Below, piece after piece: positions 1-11,921 of a stretch of DNA of 64,000 nt; the stretch's first letter is position 1; each line of letters begins with the position of its first letter. The notes beneath the pieces are model-generated. The model was not told the origin of the DNA, made no database searches, and saw only the letters and a program-made list of their open reading frames with translations. Position numbers and translations under genes: made by a program. The DNA is from Melampsora larici-populina 98AG31 (lineage: Eukaryota; Basidiomycota; Pucciniomycetes; Pucciniales; Melampsoraceae), in the NCBI RefSeq assembly GCF_000204055.1, contig NW_006768775.1:464770-528769 (forward strand). The letters run 5' to 3'.

Positions 1-471
1 TCTTTTTTTTTTGACTTTCAGAGTAAACTGTATTGTCCTTCTCTCAGATCGGACCATAAGTTTGACCCTTCCTTTCTCCTCCTCTCATCCTTTCGCATCC
101 TCATCACATATTCGTTTTTTCTCTCTCTCCCCCTCCCGGCTATTCATCTCCTTCCCAATGGCCGGAAATACTCTTCTCAAACGAGTTTTCCCACTGACAT
201 CATACGATGAGTTATTATCGTATGACCCCCATTTTCATTCCTTCAATCCTTCACCTGCCTCCTTTATCAACCATCCACCTTGCGTAAATATTCCCACCGA
301 CTCCATTATCACAATTCACATCTTATCCAAAGAAATTACATTTTCTCATCCTTTTTACCCGATACAAAGTTTTCGTACGTCTTCTGTTCCATGTTTGTTA
401 TTTCCTTTCATCTCCTTCAATCCTATCTTTTTTTTTTTTCTTAACATCGTTTCTTTTCGCCAGATTACCAA
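1..471 (+). other. pyrimidine-rich upstream region of gene 1
   Basis: This stretch is rich in C and T runs, as is common upstream of fungal genes. It has an open frame from about position 11 to 532, but the composition is low-complexity and the frame does not connect with the coding exons that follow, so I read it as promoter and 5' untranslated sequence. No clear TATA box was identified. Confidence 0.4.
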
Positions 472-2515
472 ATGTCTAATACTTCAGCTTCGCCAATTGC
501 TCCCGCTGCGACCCCATCCACTGGCTACATGAACCATTGTGAGTACTACACATGGATCCTCACGTTTTCGCCTTTGTTAACTGATGATGTTCTTCACTTG
601 CAGTGTTTGAAGAGCCTGAGGAACGCTTCGGAGACGATCGACGAGTGACCTGCCTCCGACAGGACCCCTTATTGCGTGCAGGGACAGCGGCCCGCGATGC
701 TTTTGATCGGAATAACCTTATGACGTTTGAAGTCCGATTCAAAATTTATACCGACCAGGAGGTTGATATCAACACTCCCAATCAGAGCACCCCCAAAGTT
801 GGCGCTGGTAAGAAGGCAGTGAAGTCTTCTAAACTCAACCTGATCGACTCGAAAGCGCTCAACTCCGGTTACCTTGAAATGCAAATCTACCCGTATGGAA
901 AGAGTGTGATCGAATTTAAAGAGCTGGTGGCTGGAGAATGTGAAAAATTCGAGCCGGGTATGAAGAACATCATTCTCAATAGTCCGTTCTCATCTGAGCT
1001 CAAGTGGAAAACCACCATGGGCCGAACCAAGTCTTTGCTCACTGATTACAATCAATGGCACACTTTGGTTGAGACTCTCGATAAATCAATCAAAAAGAAG
1101 TGTATCCTTTCGATCGAGAATGAGAATGTACAAGTTAAAGCTAAAGAGGGTGACAAGGCAAGTGGAATTTCCTTCGATTCGATTGTTTCTTACTCCTATT
1201 TTGACTGATTCAAGAATTTGGGCATTGGCAGGCATCCGCAACTAAGAAGCTCATCGCCACGACTAACGGAGGCGGGTCCCAAGATTGAGAATCTGAGGTG
1301 AGTAAAGGTAGCATTTGTTCTTCAACATTTCATTGATATGTTTGTTTTCGCGCTCTTTCACAGGAATCTATTAAAGAGCGAGAGTTAGCTACTATTGCTA
1401 ACAAGATCTTTAGCCAATATGCCATCGAAAAGTCCTCCGGAGGACCAGGCAAGGTCTTGACCGCTCCATGGGATCCCACTTTTTTCTATCGTTTGACTTA
1501 TGCGGCCGCGTGGATTTGGGCCAACGGGGTGGTAAGTGTTTCATCTGGCTTGTAGTCTGATGAAGTTTGGAAGCGAACTGACTACTATATGTTGATATAG
1601 GTGGCCAACATCGCGACCAACGACATCCCGCCGAATACTTCTGAGTTCAGGTATGAAATCAAGAAGAGTCGCTGGATCCACCCTGACATGGGGGTGGATC
1701 ATCGCGTGAACCTTCGATTACAAGGTAAACCTCGAGGTTCACATGGAAATCGAGTTCCTCAAGTTGTGGCCGGTGGATCGAGTGCGAGTCTCTCGCTCGA
1801 CACCGACATAAAGCCCGACCTCGCGAAGATAGGCGAAAAACGCGAAGGGTCCGGTTCAGGTGAGGTGAATGACATTAAGCCAGATATCAAGAAGATTAAA
1901 GTGGAACCACGTTAGTCTAATTCCAATTGATATACTTGATTACAATGAGTTACTGACCCATTTAGCTTCAATGTGTTCCAGAACCCAAAAATACTATCCA
2001 AAACCCGATTTATATATCTAGTGAGTATGAGAGCGACTGGGACACTGAAAGCGTCAGTAGCAGCCACTCCATTGAGATCGAAAACCCCTCGACCTCTCAC
2101 TCGGTCGAGTTGGAACTCTTCCTTGCCGACTGCGAGATTGCTATGGACGACAAAAAGACTCGAACTGTGCTTAAAGAAGCGGGTATCAAGTCCTGGACTG
2201 ACTTGATACCTAGTCTTCAACTCACTGAGGCGACGCTCACCGAGAAAGGTTTAGAACGTCAAATTGCTAACCGCCTCCTTACTGAAGCACAAGCTCGCTT
2301 TTCCAAATGTAAGTTTTTGGATGACGTTTTCACAATCACTTCCTAGGACTGATGACTTGATCCTTTGTTTTAATGGCAGGAGTTCAATGTTCAAAAATCA
2401 AGGTACACGATATTGTCAAAGCACATATCACATCATCAACAAAGCACGATCGATTGAGTATCTTCCTAAACAAGCGTTGTTATTTTCTATCCTTATATTA
2501 TCAAATGAAATATAA
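472..2515 (+). pseudogene. multi-exon gene of unknown function, one in-frame TGA
   Basis: Proposed exons are 472-538, 604-about 1156, about 1253-1297, 1364-1531, 1601-1910, 1982-2308 and 2380-2515. Junction phases agree where checked, except that the join after about 1156 needs a GC-AG intron (donor GCAAGT). The first exon starts MSNTSASPIAPAATPSTGY. The body holds a mixed alpha/beta region around FEVRFKIYTD and a middle part with NIATNDIPP. The C-terminal half has a basic segment NDIKPDIKKIKVEP, which resembles a nuclear signal plus a sumoylation consensus (IKVE). It is followed by a helical, SAM-like stretch with motifs VLKEAGIKSWTDLIPS and ANRLLTEAQ. I do not recognise the family. A TGA at 1286-1288 lies in frame between exons that otherwise continue, so the copy is either a pseudogene or has an intron boundary I have misplaced. 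The DIKPDIK motif recurs in the DUF7918-like genes at 37-58 kb. Confidence 0.5.
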
Positions 2516-3130
2516 CTTTGTATATGTCTGGTTCATTTCAAAGTTGTCAATTGTCTTTATTCTCTTGTCTGTGCGTGGCCTGGTTTTCAAATTGGTTCTA
2601 CAATTTCCTCGCTCTTGTGCTTTTGTGAGATTTGCTACCATACTTCTTCCAAATCATTGTCTGGTACAATGTAGCTATATCGTTATCTTGGTGTGATTCA
2701 GGTGTGAACAAATAAAAATTTATTGTTATTTAAAAATCGTGACAAGTTTTTGCAAACAGACGCAAATATATTTATGTTTTCCTGAGACTTGTAAATTTCA
2801 AAGTGAGATACCTGGAGAGCTATCCTCAGATAGCTCTCCACCTAAATGCCTTTAATCATGAGAGATCCTTCGAGTGGTATCTTTGAAAAGACACCATATT
2901 TACTTTTCTTTCCAAAGAAATGCAAACATCCTGACTATTTTTTAAACGGGCGTAAGGAAACTCTCCAAACTTTTAGTCACCTCGAGAGCAAACTTTTAAA
3001 TTAAAAACGATGACATATCTGGCTATTCTTATTGCAACATATAATCAAATCAATGATTTGTTAATTTGAGGTAGCACACATAAAATTTATAAAGGGCATA
3101 GGCATAAGGGAATACAAAGTAGTGAGAGTA
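2516..3130. other. non-coding stretch with short palindrome
   Basis: No gene is seen. A 10-bp stem palindrome with a 6-base loop lies at 2814-2839 (GGAGAGCTAT, then ATAGCTCTCC). The segment separates gene 1 from the Tc1/mariner transposase and may hold that element's end, but I could not match terminal inverted repeats on the two sides. Confidence 0.4.
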
Positions 3131-4260
3131 TCAGAGATAACGACAACTTTTAAATAATTTTTCACAAAGAGAGCCTGTGAACAGATTCATACAAGCCACG
3201 AAAATGGACGCTTCCTCCCCAGCCACATGAATCGCACGGTGGAGAGCACGACTTCTTCGCAAACAAGATTTGAGAGGAGAAAAACCCATCTCGATGGGGT
3301 TGAAGTCCGGGGAATATGGTGGAAGATAAAGTAGGCGAATGCCCCTTTCTTCACAGAGGGCCTCAATGTTCCCTCCGTGATGGATTGGGGCATTGTCCAT
3401 CACGAGAACACTGTTCCTTGCGGGCCAAGGGTTCATCGCTGGCAACTAGAAATGAAAACCATCCAAATATCAGTCCACTGATATTCAGCGATAAATATGA
3501 AAGCAGATCAAAAAGAAGGTTACTCACTAGTGTATCTTCCAAGAACGCCTCGAAATCAATTCTTGAGTAGCCACCAGGCTGGATGGCTAAAGCAACTAGG
3601 CCCCCTGACGAGATGGCTGGTAACACAGACCATCTCTGAGACCTAGTTGCTCTTGGGAGCCGGACCGTCCTTTCGCCACGTGGGGCGCGTGCATAATCGC
3701 GATAAAGATGCCTCTTATTGACGGCAGTTTCATCTGTATCAAAAACTTCCACATCAGTTTCGTACCTTCAAAACAAAACCAAGGGGAAGAAGCTCACCAG
3801 TGAAAACCAGGCAATGCGGATCGATTCCGAAAACCTGACCGATATAAGCTCCTCGCGCCTCCGCCGATTGGTTAGGATGGACGCTGCGTGCCTTCTTTCG
3901 CGTCCATCCAAGACGCACTCGGACCTCATTTGAAAGTGTCTTGAGGGAAACGACGATTCCAAACCGCTCAGAGATTTTTTTTTGGAGCTCGTCGAGGAAC
4001 AAAGTAGGGTCGTGTTTGAGGGATTCAATTATGAAGTTGTGTTGAGCTGGTCCTAAGATAGGCCAAGCACCTTGAGTCATATGGTTTTCGGGATTAGTGA
4101 TGACAGCTCGAGTAGTCTGGTACAACTCGAACCACCACCGGACAGAAGTGAGCGATACGTCGACACCAAGAGTAGTGACGATGTCGTGGAATCGCATTCC
4201 ACGCATCACCATGCGAACAACAACCATCTTGATGTCGGTGGGATACGTATTGACCGGCAT
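3131..4260 (-). pseudogene. Tc1/mariner (DDE_3) transposase, probably frame-broken
   Basis: Cut-and-paste transposase of the IS630/Tc1/mariner superfamily. Reading on the minus strand, the N-terminal part (4260-3798) is a helix-turn-helix region that ends at PHCLVFT. The middle part (about 3765-3528) carries the first catalytic acid in FDTDETAVNKRHLYR. The last part (3445-3131) carries the second in VLVMDNAPIHHGG and the third in PPYSPDFNPIE, the classic DDE_3 signature. A 77-bp intron at 3527-3446 has proper GTGAGT and TAG ends and keeps frame. The join near 3797-3766 is about 32 bp and does not keep frame, so this copy probably carries a frameshift there. Terminal inverted repeats and a TA duplication were not identified, so element limits are unknown. 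Confidence 0.75.
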
Positions 4261-6101
4261 CTGTAATAAAAGGTTACGTCAGTATCCTTTATGCTTAGCA
4301 AACAAACCACCAAACGAAACTCACGATCACCAAGAATTCGGAAGTGCGATGAAGGTCCAAGTGGTGATGAGAAGTGGAACGGATGCGATGGGGAAGAAGT
4401 GGGTTGGAGGGTTTCAGGATGTGGGAAATTGGAAACCGGTAAACAGGAAAAAAAGAATTAAACATTAACCGGCTTTGTATGGCACAGTAGAGTGTAATGG
4501 AAATATAAGGAGAGAGGGAATAGCAAACTTACATGTCCAATCTCAAACGAGCAGAGCATAGAGTTTCTAATCTGGAAAGCGGTTTTTCGAGTTTTTGCCG
4601 TCTTCATTAAATCTCACAACAACACATCTTCTTAAAAAACTGCCGATAGATATTACAACGGCTGTATGTAGTCAATCTTTGGAATGCTTTTTTTGATCTC
4701 AAAAAAGTTACAGCATGTGTTACATATGAATAAGTTATCCTGATGAGCAGATAACTGAGCAGACCTGTATGTACATGATAACCACATATTCACTGAGCCT
4801 GCAACACATATGTAGTGTGGGTGTTATGGCTCAGGTGTGGAGTGATAGATCATTTTATGACAAATCATACTCCCAGTCACTTTTTCCTGCCCACTTGGGG
4901 AAGTTGAATAATGTTTGCAGTGATGATGATGAATTCCTCACAAGGTTTAGAATTGGTTTCAGTCCTCAAAAATCAATACATATGCAAATTGAGCCTTTTG
5001 TATTTTCAAGGTCAAAAGCTGCATTGATGGAAGATCCCCTTTACAGGTGCAGGTCTGTCAATTGATGAGGGCATGCATGATGGTGCTTTTCATCCATCAT
5101 CCAATTTTTTAAGCCGTTGATCATGTCTGAATGGACTCTTGATATACTTTACACCTCAACTCATTAACCTGATATACTATGAAATGTATCACAATCAGCA
5201 AAAAAACAAGTGCTTGGAGTGTTTTTTTTGGAAACTTTAGACCACTGAATAGATTGTACAAATTTGGAGATGAGTGTCACTTTATCCAAACCTTGGGTTG
5301 ATCTACAAGTTGATCCAGAAGTGATATACTTCAGCTTCAGAATATCATGATCAATTAGAAAGTCCAACAGCTAACTTACAGCAATCATTGAAGTTGAAAT
5401 CTGTACATTGATTGGTTCAAGTCAACCGCACAGCATTGTTCGATGGACTAATCAGTGTGGGTGAATTGAATCAAGCATCATGGATCACAAATGAAGATCA
5501 CAGAGCAAACTTTCTAATCCAATCTTTATATGTCAATCTTCAACTTGGTTGTTTCACTTTGGTTCCAATCTAACAGCTTCTTGAAGCAATCGTGAACTTA
5601 CTGATAAAAATAAAAGTGTGAAACAATTGAAGAAGCTGATGATTTTGCAATTCAAATTTCCAGAGATTGAATCATGGCAACTCAGAACTTAGATTTTAGT
5701 CAAGTGACACATTGTGAATCTTTTGGTTTCTGTGGTATTTATTAGGAGATTCAAGATGGTTTTCTAGACATTTCCTAAGTGTCAAACATGCAAAACAAGC
5801 ACAAATAACTTCAAGACTTCTCCTGACTTGATCATATGGTAGGCCACTCTGTATGGAGTTATCTTTCTTTGTTTCATATCATTTGCTCACCTTGGTAGTT
5901 CCAAACTGATTGAGACATACATAGGGACATGTACCGGTACTAAAGTGACCAGTGCAGTGCCTACCACCAAAATGGCTAGTTTTAAGTGAAATCTCAGACC
6001 AATTCAATAAGATCAAAATGTGATCAACACAAACCACACAACCTGCTATTCATCATCAACAACCACTATCACCGAATTAATGTAAAAGCACCTGAAAGCT
6101 T
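4261..6101. other. AT-rich non-coding region
   Basis: About 1.8 kb between the Tc1/mariner remnant and the Copia element. Only short chance frames occur, with no recognisable domains, RNA genes or structured repeats. Poly-T tracts near 4686 and 5221 are unremarkable. Confidence 0.4.
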
Positions 6102-6106
6102 TGATT
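6102..6106. repeat. target-site duplication of Copia element, TGATT
   Basis: The five bases TGATT directly before the left LTR reappear directly after the right LTR at 13856-13860. A 5-bp duplication is the normal integrase footprint of Ty1/Copia elements. Confidence 0.9.
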
Positions 6107-6961
6107 TGAAAAGCGACAAAGCGCGTCTGATGATGACCTGATACCCAATAGACGAATCCTAGAGGTGAGTCTCCTGACACCTCACGTCTTTAAACTACCT
6201 GACAGACTAACCTGATACCCAATAGACGAATCCTAGAGGTGAGTCTCCTGACACCTCACATCTTTAAACTACCTGACAGACTAACCTAAAGGTTTAAGTC
6301 AGGATATGATATTCAAGGAAGGAAATCGACACAAGCAGGTCTCAGTATTTGATTTCTTTTCCTATACCGTGATAGACGGATAAATTTCACCTGATACCCA
6401 ATAGACGAATCCTAGAGGTGAGTCTCCTGACACCTCACGTCTTTAAACTACCTGACAGACTAACCTAAAGAGTCAAGATAAAAAGAAAACATAACAATAA
6501 CAGACAAACAGAATTAGAAGAAAAGAAATTGATATAGAGAGTTGAGAAATATAGTCTAACCTAAAGGTTTAAGTCAGGATATGATATTCAAGGAAGGAAA
6601 TTGACACAAGCAGGTCTCAGTATTTGATTCTAGTGTCGACATAGTATCAGATGAAAGACAAGAATAGAATAACAAGAATGAAATCAATTAGTGTCTTCTG
6701 TAGCATGAATGAATTGAAAATATGAATGGATGAATTGAACTGGGAAGGGTACTTACTCTTTTCCTATACCGTGATAGACGGATGAGGAAAAGAGTAAGAC
6801 GCGTGTCGGAGTGGCGTCATAGTTTAAATGATGATGATTATGGTTTGTATTTAGAGATTAAGTTTAATTTAATTTGAACTTTTGATCCTTGAGAATTGAA
6901 CTTAATACATAACTTTCACGGCGTCTGAAACCCAAGTTATACGTGAATGTAACTCTCAACA
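6107..6961 (-). repeat. 3' LTR of Copia element (855 bp)
   Basis: Begins TGAAAAGCGACAAAGCG and ends GTAACTCTCAACA in plus orientation. It holds three copies of a 74-bp unit (starting at 6136, 6210 and 6389). A chimeric segment at about 6284-6388 repeats pieces found later in the same LTR (near 6560-6630 and 6757-6783). This makes it about 179 bp longer than the other LTR without its MITE. Confidence 0.92.
6136..6462. repeat. 74-bp repeat units inside left LTR
   Basis: Units at 6136-6209 and 6210-6283 are direct tandem copies, and a third copy lies at 6389-6462. The right LTR has only two, starting at 13118 and 13192. Each unit contains CCCAATAGACGAATCCTAG and GTCTCCTGACACCTCA. Such repeats in an LTR often carry promoter or enhancer sites; that role is inferred. 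Confidence 0.85.
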
Positions 6962-9876
6962 CTCCCCCTGTTTCAGATGTCCGTGAATCACATCTAGCCC
7001 CACTTGGTCTCTTAATTCTCGAAATGGTCCAGGGTGTAAGGGTTTGGTTAGTGTATCAGCAAACATGTTCTTACTATTGACATGCCTCATCTTGATGGCT
7101 CCTTTTTCTACTTGCTCTCTAATCCAATGATATTGCACTTCTATGTGTTTTGTACGTGCATGAAAAATAGCCTTTTGAGTCAAGGATACTGCTCCGGTGC
7201 TGTCACTGCATAAAATAGTAGGTGATTCTTGCGTTAGTGAGATGTTCGACAGTAACCCTCTCAACCATACTACCTCTTGCCCTGCTTCAGTGGTTGCCTT
7301 GTATTCAGCTTCCGTTGAGGACAGTGCCACTGTTGGTTGCAGTCTGCTTTTCCAGCTGATGGCGGCACCATTGAGTTTGAAAAGATATCCAGTAGTTGAG
7401 CAACGAGTACTTGGATCCCCTGCCCAGTTGGCGTCGGCATGGCATTCCGGGAAAGACCAGCTTTGATTACCTTCAATCTGACTGTTGCTTGATGAGTAAA
7501 TTAATCCTAGGCTTTGAGTGCCTTTCAAATAGCGTAAAACATGTAATCCCATATTCCACGCTTCTTTTGATGGGCGTGACAGGTGTTGAGATAGGACACC
7601 CACTGCATATGCTACATCAGGTCGGGTTCCTTGAGCAATGTACATCAGACTTCCAACTAAGCTATTATATGGGAGGCCTGATTGGTTGAACTCTAGTACA
7701 TCAGCATCGCTTGCTTTCAGTATCTTGTTACCTCCTGGAAATGGAGTTGATGCAGGTTTGCAGTCCTCATAATGAAATCTTTCTAACACTGTTTGAATGA
7801 ATGCCGGTTGACTCAGAGAATATCCACCGTCAGTTGTGGAATGGATTTCAATGCCTACAATACAATGCGCCGGCCCTAGATCTTCCATTCTCCATTTCAA
7901 CTTTAGTAATTCTTTTGTTTCCTTAATCTTGTCACCAGTGATCGCCATGTCATCTACATGTAGATAGATTAATGTTTCCATACCATTTCTGTCTCTCCCA
8001 TACCATAAGCACCCATCATGAGGATTTTGTTTTAAACCAATCTGTGTGAATTTATCCTTCACTTCCTCGTTCCAACACCTGGCTGATTGTTTTAGTCCAT
8101 ACAATGCTTTTCGCAATCGAGCTACCTTGCCATTTGCGCGTTCTTGATCATAACCCTCAGGTAATTCTAGGTAAATTTCTTCTTTCAAAGTACTGTTGAG
8201 AAATGCAGCTATAGCGTCCATCTGTTTGATATCCCAGCTCTTAGCCGCTGCGACGGAGACCATTATGCGAAAAGATGCTAGTCTTCCGGTCGGAGCAAAA
8301 GTCTCATTGTAATCAATACCCTCGGTTTGGGTGTAACCTTTCGCAACATATCTAGCTTTATGCTTTGAGATAGAGCCGTCAGGATTGATCTTGTATTTGA
8401 AATGCCATCGACCACCCACGACTGGAGCGTTGGTTGGACGGTCCACTATTTCCCATACCCCCATCTCTTTGATGTTCTTCATTTCCTTGTCACAGGCTTC
8501 CTTCCATTTGTCTGCGTCAGGAGCTTTCATTGCCATCTTATAACTCTTAGGCTCGGCTCTAGCTCTCATGGCCTCTCGGCAGTAATATGAGTGCTGTGAT
8601 TCAGAGTATCGTTGTGATATTTTGGGTACAATGCTACGCATAGGAATATTGACGAAGTTGCTTGAAGTTGAGTTACTGGGAGTGTATCGATTGACTGGTT
8701 GACGTTCCCGCGTTGATCGTCTTGGTTGTTCCTGAACGGGCTGCTTGGTTACAGGTTCCTTTTCTGGAATTTCGTTGATTTGAGGTTGGTTGATGATCTG
8801 GTCTGTAGGTTCAAGTTCAGACTCGGGTGTTTCGTTCAAAACTTCAGTGATACGAGGAGGGAGACTCTCTTGTATCACTGGATCTTCTTCATCTGAATCG
8901 TATCTTAATACGTTTGGTGTTGAGTTGGGTTCAATAACTAACTGTTTCTCTTCCGCTGAGTCAAGCGGGAGATCCTCGATAAAAATCCAGTCTGGACCTT
9001 TATCGGCATCCTTCATAAAAGGGAAAATGAGTGGCTGGAAGGTCACATCGTGACTAATATGGATCTGATTTGATTCTTGGTCTAATACAATGAAGTTGTG
9101 ATTATCTTCTGTGGCTCCTAGCAAAACACCGGGACGAGAGACGGGTTCAAATTTCCCACCTCGAACTTCTTTCCTGACGTGTCGGTAGGCTAGGCACCCA
9201 AAGGGTTGGAAACGTTTCATGCTCGATTTGTGCTTCTTCCATACTGACTGAGGGGTTTCTTTTAGATTTAATGAAGTCGTGATGGTCCTGTTCTGCAACA
9301 TAACCGAATAAGACACAGCATAGTACCAGTATCTAATTGGTACGCATGACTGTATTAGCATACACCTAGCTTTCGTATTGATAGTACGATTTGAGCGTTC
9401 CGCTACTCCATTTTCCTCTGGAGTATGAGGAGAGGTGACCCTTGCAACTATCCCTAGCTCCTCAAGGTACGGGCTGAGGAGGCCGTTGATAAATTTGCCT
9501 CCTCCGTCTAGTGAAAACATTTTCAGAGGCTGCCCGGTTTGACGCTCGGCAAAGGCAATGTACCGCTTGAAACATTCGAATACCGTCTCGGCACTTTTGT
9601 TTGGCAAACCAAAAGAAACACGATAACTGCTGAAGTCATCAGTGAACAGAATATAGTATTCTTCTTGGTTGACTGCAGTAGTTCTTATTATACCACTCAG
9701 ATCAACGTGGACATTTTCGAGGAAGTTCGTAGCTCTTGGTCTAGTGAATGGGAATGGTAACCGGTGATTTTTGGCTAGAGGGCAAACAGGACATTTTGAT
9801 ATAATTTCAAATTCTTTTGTAGTAACAGTCTTTGGTAGTACATCATTAAAATAACCAAGGCTCCACATCCTCTTTA
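6956..9876 (-). CDS. pol: Copia pol, C-terminal part: integrase, reverse transcriptase, RNase H
   Basis: An uninterrupted frame of about 970 residues downstream of the CACTA insertion; the frame runs on upstream into the CACTA DNA to 9997, which is not native pol. In order: the C-x2-C half of the integrase zinc finger (CPVCPLAKNHRLPF); the integrase core, with D in HVDLSG, D in SLDGGGKF and E in TPEENGVAERSNRT; a linker; and a Copia-type reverse transcriptase starting at WHFKYKINPDGSISKHKARY with the active site LIYLHVDDMAI. Last is RNase H (HADANWAG, ALSSTEAEY, KHIEVQYHWIRE). All key acids are present. The stop overlaps the 3' LTR by six bases. In frame it belongs with the segment at 11275-11921, from which the CACTA element splits it. 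Confidence 0.95.
6962..6974 (-). promoter_or_regulatory. polypurine tract of Copia element
   Basis: On the minus strand the purine run AACAGGGGGAG lies directly before the TG that opens the 3' LTR. It has the right position and composition for the primer of plus-strand DNA synthesis. It also encodes the last residues of pol (KQGE), so the pol stop codon sits inside the LTR edge. Confidence 0.75.
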
Positions 9877-11272
9877 CACTACACCAAATGACATCTTTAC
9901 CCAGGGGTATAGAAAAGTAGTGCGGGCATAGAAAACTATGGGTGAAGTACTTTTCTATACCCATAGAGATCGTGTCCTCTCTGCCTAGACATACCATTCT
10001 GCTCTATACCCACAGATGAAAATATCCACATGACCACAGGGACTGAATATAAATTTAGACTCAAAGCCCTTCTTGAGCATTGTCCAATGGGAAAGCATGG
10101 TCCATCAGTCATATTGTACACCCACTTTGGCAACCGGTGTGTGACCTATGCAACCGACTGTGCACCACCAAAAAAGCGCAGTGATTTTTGGTGGCATATG
10201 TCACCTGAAAATCTTGTTTGGTAAACAAAAATGAAACAAAAGAGATACACGGATCTCTGCACATATGTGCAAAGATTGTGCGCATTCTTGAAAACAACTA
10301 AAAGTCAAATATTTTCAAATTAATGCGACTGCGACTTTTCATTGTTCTCTCTTCTCAAGCCATCACCACCAGTTATTTTGGACCTCACCATTTTTTTCTT
10401 TGTTTTCTACAAGTCCTTTTCTCTTCAATTGCAAACCATTCAAATCATCACCACCTCAACCTTTTTCTCTACTTAAACTTTTCAATCTCAAATCCATTCA
10501 ATCTCATTGTGGTGTTGATTCAGACTCAAATCTGACTTCCTCAAAAGACATCATTTCCACCAATTCAACGTTGCTGCCAACAGTGAAGAGCTTGGTCATT
10601 GACCATGTTATCATCAATCAAATTGCTTAAAAAATAATTGCAGAAGTTGAACAGGTAGATGATATTGAGAGCAATGAGAGCGACTAAGTTTTTTTTTTTG
10701 GTTTTTGAACTCAATCAACAAATGACCTTGTTGTTCCAAATGGTAAAAGACACCATTGTGATTCATTATCACCATGGTGATTTTGCTTTTTATTTGGTTA
10801 CCAAACCTTTCTAACAAGCACACTGTTGTGTGGTTTTACATATACATACACGGTGAGAAATTTTTTCACCGTGATGTAAAAGTTGCATTAAATTATTAAT
10901 GCAACTTTTTTTGCCAAAGTGGGTGGTACATATGTAAAAAGTGTCTGTCAATCTGTGTAAGATTGTGCATACATACTCACATACATTGCTGAACATGGTT
11001 GAGGATCTCTTTTATCACCATAGAATTGTATTTTAGGATAAAAATATCAAAAAACAGAAAATTGAGATTCTGCGCACTGTAGCACTGCCTTTGGGTCCCA
11101 ATACATACAGCTGAGTCAGGGCAAAGATAATACTCAATTTCTCAATCTGAAATATCTTACATAGGTTTATCAAAAGCATTTTTTATTGGTATAGAAAAGT
11201 ACCCTACCAATAGTTTTCTATGCCCACACTACTTTTCTATACCCCTGGGTAAAGATGTCATTTGTTGTAGTG
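9877..11272. mobile_element. non-autonomous CACTA-type DNA element inside Copia pol
   Basis: Termini are CACTACACCAAATGACATC on the left and the inverse of CACTACAACAAATGACATC on the right, the CACTA hallmark. They continue into a TIR of at least 45 bp with repeated TATAGAAAAGTA blocks (subterminal repeats). A 3-bp duplication TTA lies at 9874-9876 and 11273-11275, as expected for the superfamily. The interior has no transposase. It is largely a long imperfect inverted repeat (CCCACTTTGGCAA near 10120 against TTGCCAAAGTGGG near 10910) plus two short hairpins near 10850-10910. Removing it with one TTA keeps the pol frame. Confidence 0.93.
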
Positions 11273-11274
11273 TT

Positions 11275-11921
11275 AGGTACTTCTCGCTTGGGTGACCTAA
11301 GGAATAATGGAGTTTTAAAATGGTGAATTGGTTGGTTTTTGATATAGATGATTGATGAAATTCATGACTGACCAAAGATCGTATCGCCACATACATCATA
11401 CTACCCTCTCCGATGAATTTTCCGATGAAAAGCTCCTTCTTGCCGTGATCAATTCGAAAATTTGGGTCTTCTAGTACTTTAGTAATTGCACCCGCTCTAA
11501 TTAATCTTCCGCCGGCTATGAGGTTTCGAGACAAATCAGGTACATATAAGCATTCCTTGAGTTTGATGTCTTCTCCTTTGGAATTCAGCAGATTAACGTT
11601 TCCAATTGAGTGTATGTCTAGGGTGGCTCCTCCGCCTGCCAGGTTAAGTTTTGCACCTGGATCTTCATTTGCAATCATGGTTCCGACTTCAAAAAGAGAT
11701 GCATCATGAAACATATGATGAGATGCGCCTGTATCGATGAGAGCGACCGAGTTACATTGGTCTCCAACACATGCCACTTGTGGCTTCGCTGAGCAAGAGA
11801 ATTTACCGTCAACACTAACATGATAGCTGATTTCACAATCTTCTAGACGTAAACCATCAAAAACTGATTTGAGTTCGCTCGAATCGGGGAAGTCTGAACC
11901 ATGAGTAAAATTTGATGAGCC
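11275..11921 (-). CDS. pol: Copia pol, N-terminal part: aspartic protease and GAG-pre-integrase
   Basis: Follows gag in the same frame after the TGA at 11922-11924. It carries the retroviral-type aspartic protease active site ALIDTGASHHMF and the downstream hydrophobic pattern of a single-domain protease. After this comes a GAG-pre-integrase region with LHYSLGHPSEKYL, the histidine part of the integrase zinc-binding HHCC motif. The frame stops inside the CACTA element at 11229. The native protein would continue at 9876, so the HH half and the CC half of the zinc finger are split by the insertion. Confidence 0.9.

Noticed and set aside
11..532. 173-codon frame on the plus strand at the window start
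   Set aside because: Low-complexity Ser/Phe/Pro composition from a pyrimidine-rich promoter. The supported first exon at 472-538 uses a different frame.
10030..10996. Small frames inside the CACTA element
   Set aside because: Short, low-complexity, and lying in inverted-repeat sequence; no transposase motifs.
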